A stretch of DNA of 52,933 bases, from the NCBI GenBank assembly GCA_024653325.1, contig JANLFX010000012.1, forward strand, positions 1 through 52,933, written 5' to 3'. The stretch is from Anaerolineae bacterium. Lineage in GTDB: Bacteria > Chloroflexota > Anaerolineae > JACIWR01. Position numbers and translations under genes: made by a program. A model generated the notes under the pieces. The model ran no database searches and had not been told where the DNA came from. It saw only the letters and a program-made list of their open reading frames with translations. Of this stretch, positions 50,925 to 52,933 are shown piece after piece. Position 1 is the first letter of the stretch. Every line of letters starts with the position of its first letter.

Positions 50925-52877
50925 ATGGATTACATGGAGCCACCCAGAGGAAAAACCGTGCTTAATAATCGCTACCACCTTCTGAATCGCATTGGCGAGG
51001 GAGGAATGGCCGTGGTGTATCGCGCCTACGACCGGGCCCTGGACCGGGTGGTGGCTCTCAAAGTCCTGCGTCCGGGATATGGCGACGATGCGGCCTTTCT
51101 GGGGCGCTTTCAGCGGGAAGCACGGGCGGCGGCTGGCCTGGATCACCCTAACATCGTCACCGTCTTCGATGTAGGTCAGGATGAGGACTGGCACTACATT
51201 GTGATGGAATACGTCGAAGGCCAGAATCTGAAAGACAAGATACGCGATGAGTCCCCTTTCCGCGTGGGACAGGCGTTAGATATAGCCATTCAAGTGTGTG
51301 CTGCAGTGGGCTATGCCCATCGAGCCGGATTGGTGCATTGTGATCTCAAACCGCAGAACGTGCTGGTCACCACCAACGGGCGAGTGAAAGTGACCGATTT
51401 CGGGATAGCCCGTGCTCTCTCATCCGGGGTAATGGGTGAGCCGGAGGCGATCTGGGGCACCCCGCAATATTTGTCCCCTGAACAGGCAGCAGGCAAGCTA
51501 CCGACCTCGGCTTCGGATGTTTATGCTATCGGCGTCATTCTGTATGAAATGCTCGCCGGGGAATTGCCATTTATGGCTGAGGATGCGCAAACCCTGGCTC
51601 TGAAGCATTTGCAAGAAGAACCTCCTGCTCTGTCAGCCCGCAATCCACGCGTGCCTTCACACGTGGCCCAGATCGTTCACCATGCGCTGTCCAAGGACCC
51701 CACAAAGCGCTATCGCACGGCGGAGCAACTGGGACGTATTCTGATTGATTGTCGGCGCCAGGGAGAGGAAATTACCCAGCCGTTACAGCCAGTGTCTGGT
51801 CCGGCGCGGGCCCACGCTGCCCGCCCTGTACTCGCGGAGGAGATGGAACGCGAGGAGCGCCACGGCCTCGATTGGGTAGCCATGGTTTTGGGGGCAGCCG
51901 CATTTCTGGCCGTGATGGGCTTGTTGCCCTTGTGGGGCCTGGTTTACCGACGTTATGCTATACCCCCGCCATTGGACACACCAGTACCGACGTTCACCAC
52001 TGTGCCCATTGAACCCACGGCCACCGCAGGTGTCATCGTTACCCCTGCCCCTGGCGAAGTCATCGTGCCAGACTTGGTGGGTCTCGAACAGGAAACTGCC
52101 CGCCAGATTCTGGCCAACCTGGGACTGGGCATGTCCGTGGTCGGCGAAACGTATCATCCTACCATCCCTGCGCTCAGCATCGTATCACAGTTGGTGCCCG
52201 CCGGACAGCCGATCAAACGCGGTGAAAGCGTGGGAGTTGTCATCAGCCAGGGGCCGCAATTGGTAACTGTGCCCCAGGCAGTAGGCGCACCGATCTCTAT
52301 GATTGAGCCAGTGTTGACCGATATAGGCCTGGTCGTTATGCGACAGGAAGCCTGGAGTTTGGAACCGCCGGGCATAGTGCTGGCCCAGGAACCGGCAGCG
52401 GGGGCGGTGGTGACTGAGGGCAGTACTATCATACTCACTGTCAGTTCTGGCCCGCGAGTGGAAATCGGCGCGAATCTGGACAATAAAGTGTTGTTGGTGG
52501 CCTGTGACCTTGGAGCAGAAGAATTGCACCCCGGTGATACTTTGAGCCTCACCCTTTACTGGCGCGCGTTACAGGCGATGAACGAAAGCTATATGGTGTT
52601 CGTGCACCTCACCCGTGCAGATGGGACCATTGTCGCCCAGCGGGATAGCGAACCCCGGGGCGGACGCTATCCCACCACCCGTTGGATTTCCAATGAACAG
52701 GTGAGTGACCCCTACGATCTCACCATACCCATGCAGGCTGAGCCGGGGGTATATTGGATTCGGACGGGGATGTATGTTCCAGGCAACATGCAACGCCTGC
52801 CCGTATTGGATCCAGGCCGGGCGCAGGTTCAGGAAAACAGCATCCTTATCCACCAAGTGCGGGTGGTTATTCCCTAG
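50925..52877 (+). CDS. Membrane Ser/Thr protein kinase with PASTA domains and a beta-sandwich tail
   Basis: This 650-residue, type-I topology kinase has a kinase domain with GEGGMAVVY, catalytic K46 (VALKVL), DFG at 158-160, and HCD (138-140) in place of HRD. A membrane segment (about 307-330, AMVLGAAAFLAVMGLLPLW) is followed by two PASTA domains, which bind muropeptides or lipid II (VPDLVGLEQETARQILANLG; VPQAVGAPISMIEPVLTDIG). The tail is a beta-sandwich with LTLYWRALQAMNE and YMVFVHLTRADGTIVAQRD that I have seen in many Chloroflexota membrane proteins. The start may instead be the ATG at 50934. Confidence 0.9.
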   Translation: MDYMEPPRGKTVLNNRYHLLNRIGEGGMAVVYRAYDRALDRVVALKVLRPGYGDDAAFLGRFQREARAAAGLDHPNIVTVFDVGQDEDWHYIVMEYVEGQNLKDKIRDESPFRVGQALDIAIQVCAAVGYAHRAGLVHCDLKPQNVLVTTNGRVKVTDFGIARALSSGVMGEPEAIWGTPQYLSPEQAAGKLPTSASDVYAIGVILYEMLAGELPFMAEDAQTLALKHLQEEPPALSARNPRVPSHVAQIVHHALSKDPTKRYRTAEQLGRILIDCRRQGEEITQPLQPVSGPARAHAARPVLAEEMEREERHGLDWVAMVLGAAAFLAVMGLLPLWGLVYRRYAIPPPLDTPVPTFTTVPIEPTATAGVIVTPAPGEVIVPDLVGLEQETARQILANLGLGMSVVGETYHPTIPALSIVSQLVPAGQPIKRGESVGVVISQGPQLVTVPQAVGAPISMIEPVLTDIGLVVMRQEAWSLEPPGIVLAQEPAAGAVVTEGSTIILTVSSGPRVEIGANLDNKVLLVACDLGAEELHPGDTLSLTLYWRALQAMNESYMVFVHLTRADGTIVAQRDSEPRGGRYPTTRWISNEQVSDPYDLTIPMQAEPGVYWIRTGMYVPGNMQRLPVLDPGRAQVQENSILIHQVRVVIP

Positions 52878-52933
52878 AGGGTGCGTTTCAGTTTCGGGGC
52901 AGGTTTGTCCCGTAGCGGCCGACCGCTGCTGCG

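Overview
The window reads as a moderately GC-rich chromosome segment from an anaerobic bacterium of the phylum Chloroflexota, most likely class Anaerolineae. This is an inference from gene content. The markers are a Tad pilus locus without an outer-membrane secretin, secreted proteins with low-complexity T/P linkers and a C-terminal FLPLVLRNR-type tail, an alpha-beta fused glycyl-tRNA synthetase, indolepyruvate:ferredoxin oxidoreductase, pyruvate phosphate dikinase, and the MetV/MetF pair of the Wood-Ljungdahl methyl branch. The two tRNA genes do not encode CCA. No phage, insertion sequence with a transposase, rRNA or CRISPR array is visible.

Layout. 0-5 kb: divergent iorA (minus) and ppdK (plus), separated by a 419-bp region with two opposed promoters, a 27-bp palindrome and a MITE-like element. 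5-20 kb: a long minus-strand block read from about 19.7 kb down. It holds a TadE-type mosaic surface protein, a BNR-like secreted protein, a hicBA toxin-antitoxin pair, a small membrane protein, TadE and TadG pseudopilins, CpaB, CpaE (receiver plus MinD-like ATPase), CpaF/TadA, TadB, TadC and finally ComF. 20-29 kb: GH36 alpha-galactosidase, a RelE/Phd pair, fused GlyRS, a MazG protein, two tandem MntA-HepT modules, RecO and a second MazG-like protein, all on the minus strand. 29-34 kb: tRNA-Gly(CCC), a MgtC/DUF4010 membrane protein, tRNA-Val(CAC), an orphan GAF histidine kinase and an unidentified membrane protein. 34-36 kb: a YbhN-like flippase, a SWIM zinc-finger protein, a DUF5661 protein and a gene-poor stretch. 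36-42 kb: an N-acetylornithine/YgeW-type carbamoyltransferase, a frameshifted CinA, and a minus-strand operon of YqeB, a deoxyribosyltransferase-like protein and 8-oxoguanine deaminase. 42-46 kb: a plus-strand operon of a GltD-ferredoxin-MvhD fusion, MetV and MetF. 46-53 kb: NUDIX, YifB, DUF167, YggT, YggS, PgeF and a PASTA Ser/Thr kinase.

How the parts work together. The tad block supplies motor, platform and pseudopilins for a surface fibre in a single-membrane cell, and the mosaic TadE protein is a good candidate for an adhesive tip. The GltD-MvhD fusion with MetVF looks like a compact NAD(P)H- or ferredoxin-coupled methylene-THF reductase. It is divergent from a purine-catabolism operon, and the two are driven by back-to-back promoters around a small inverted repeat. 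Four toxin-antitoxin modules are interleaved with essential genes.

The most notable non-coding discovery is a ~151-bp element present twice. Each copy has 13-bp terminal inverted repeats, a perfect 7-bp target duplication of its own and a three-way-junction fold. One copy lies inside the predicted 5' leader of iorA. Several families of short intergenic palindromes also recur.
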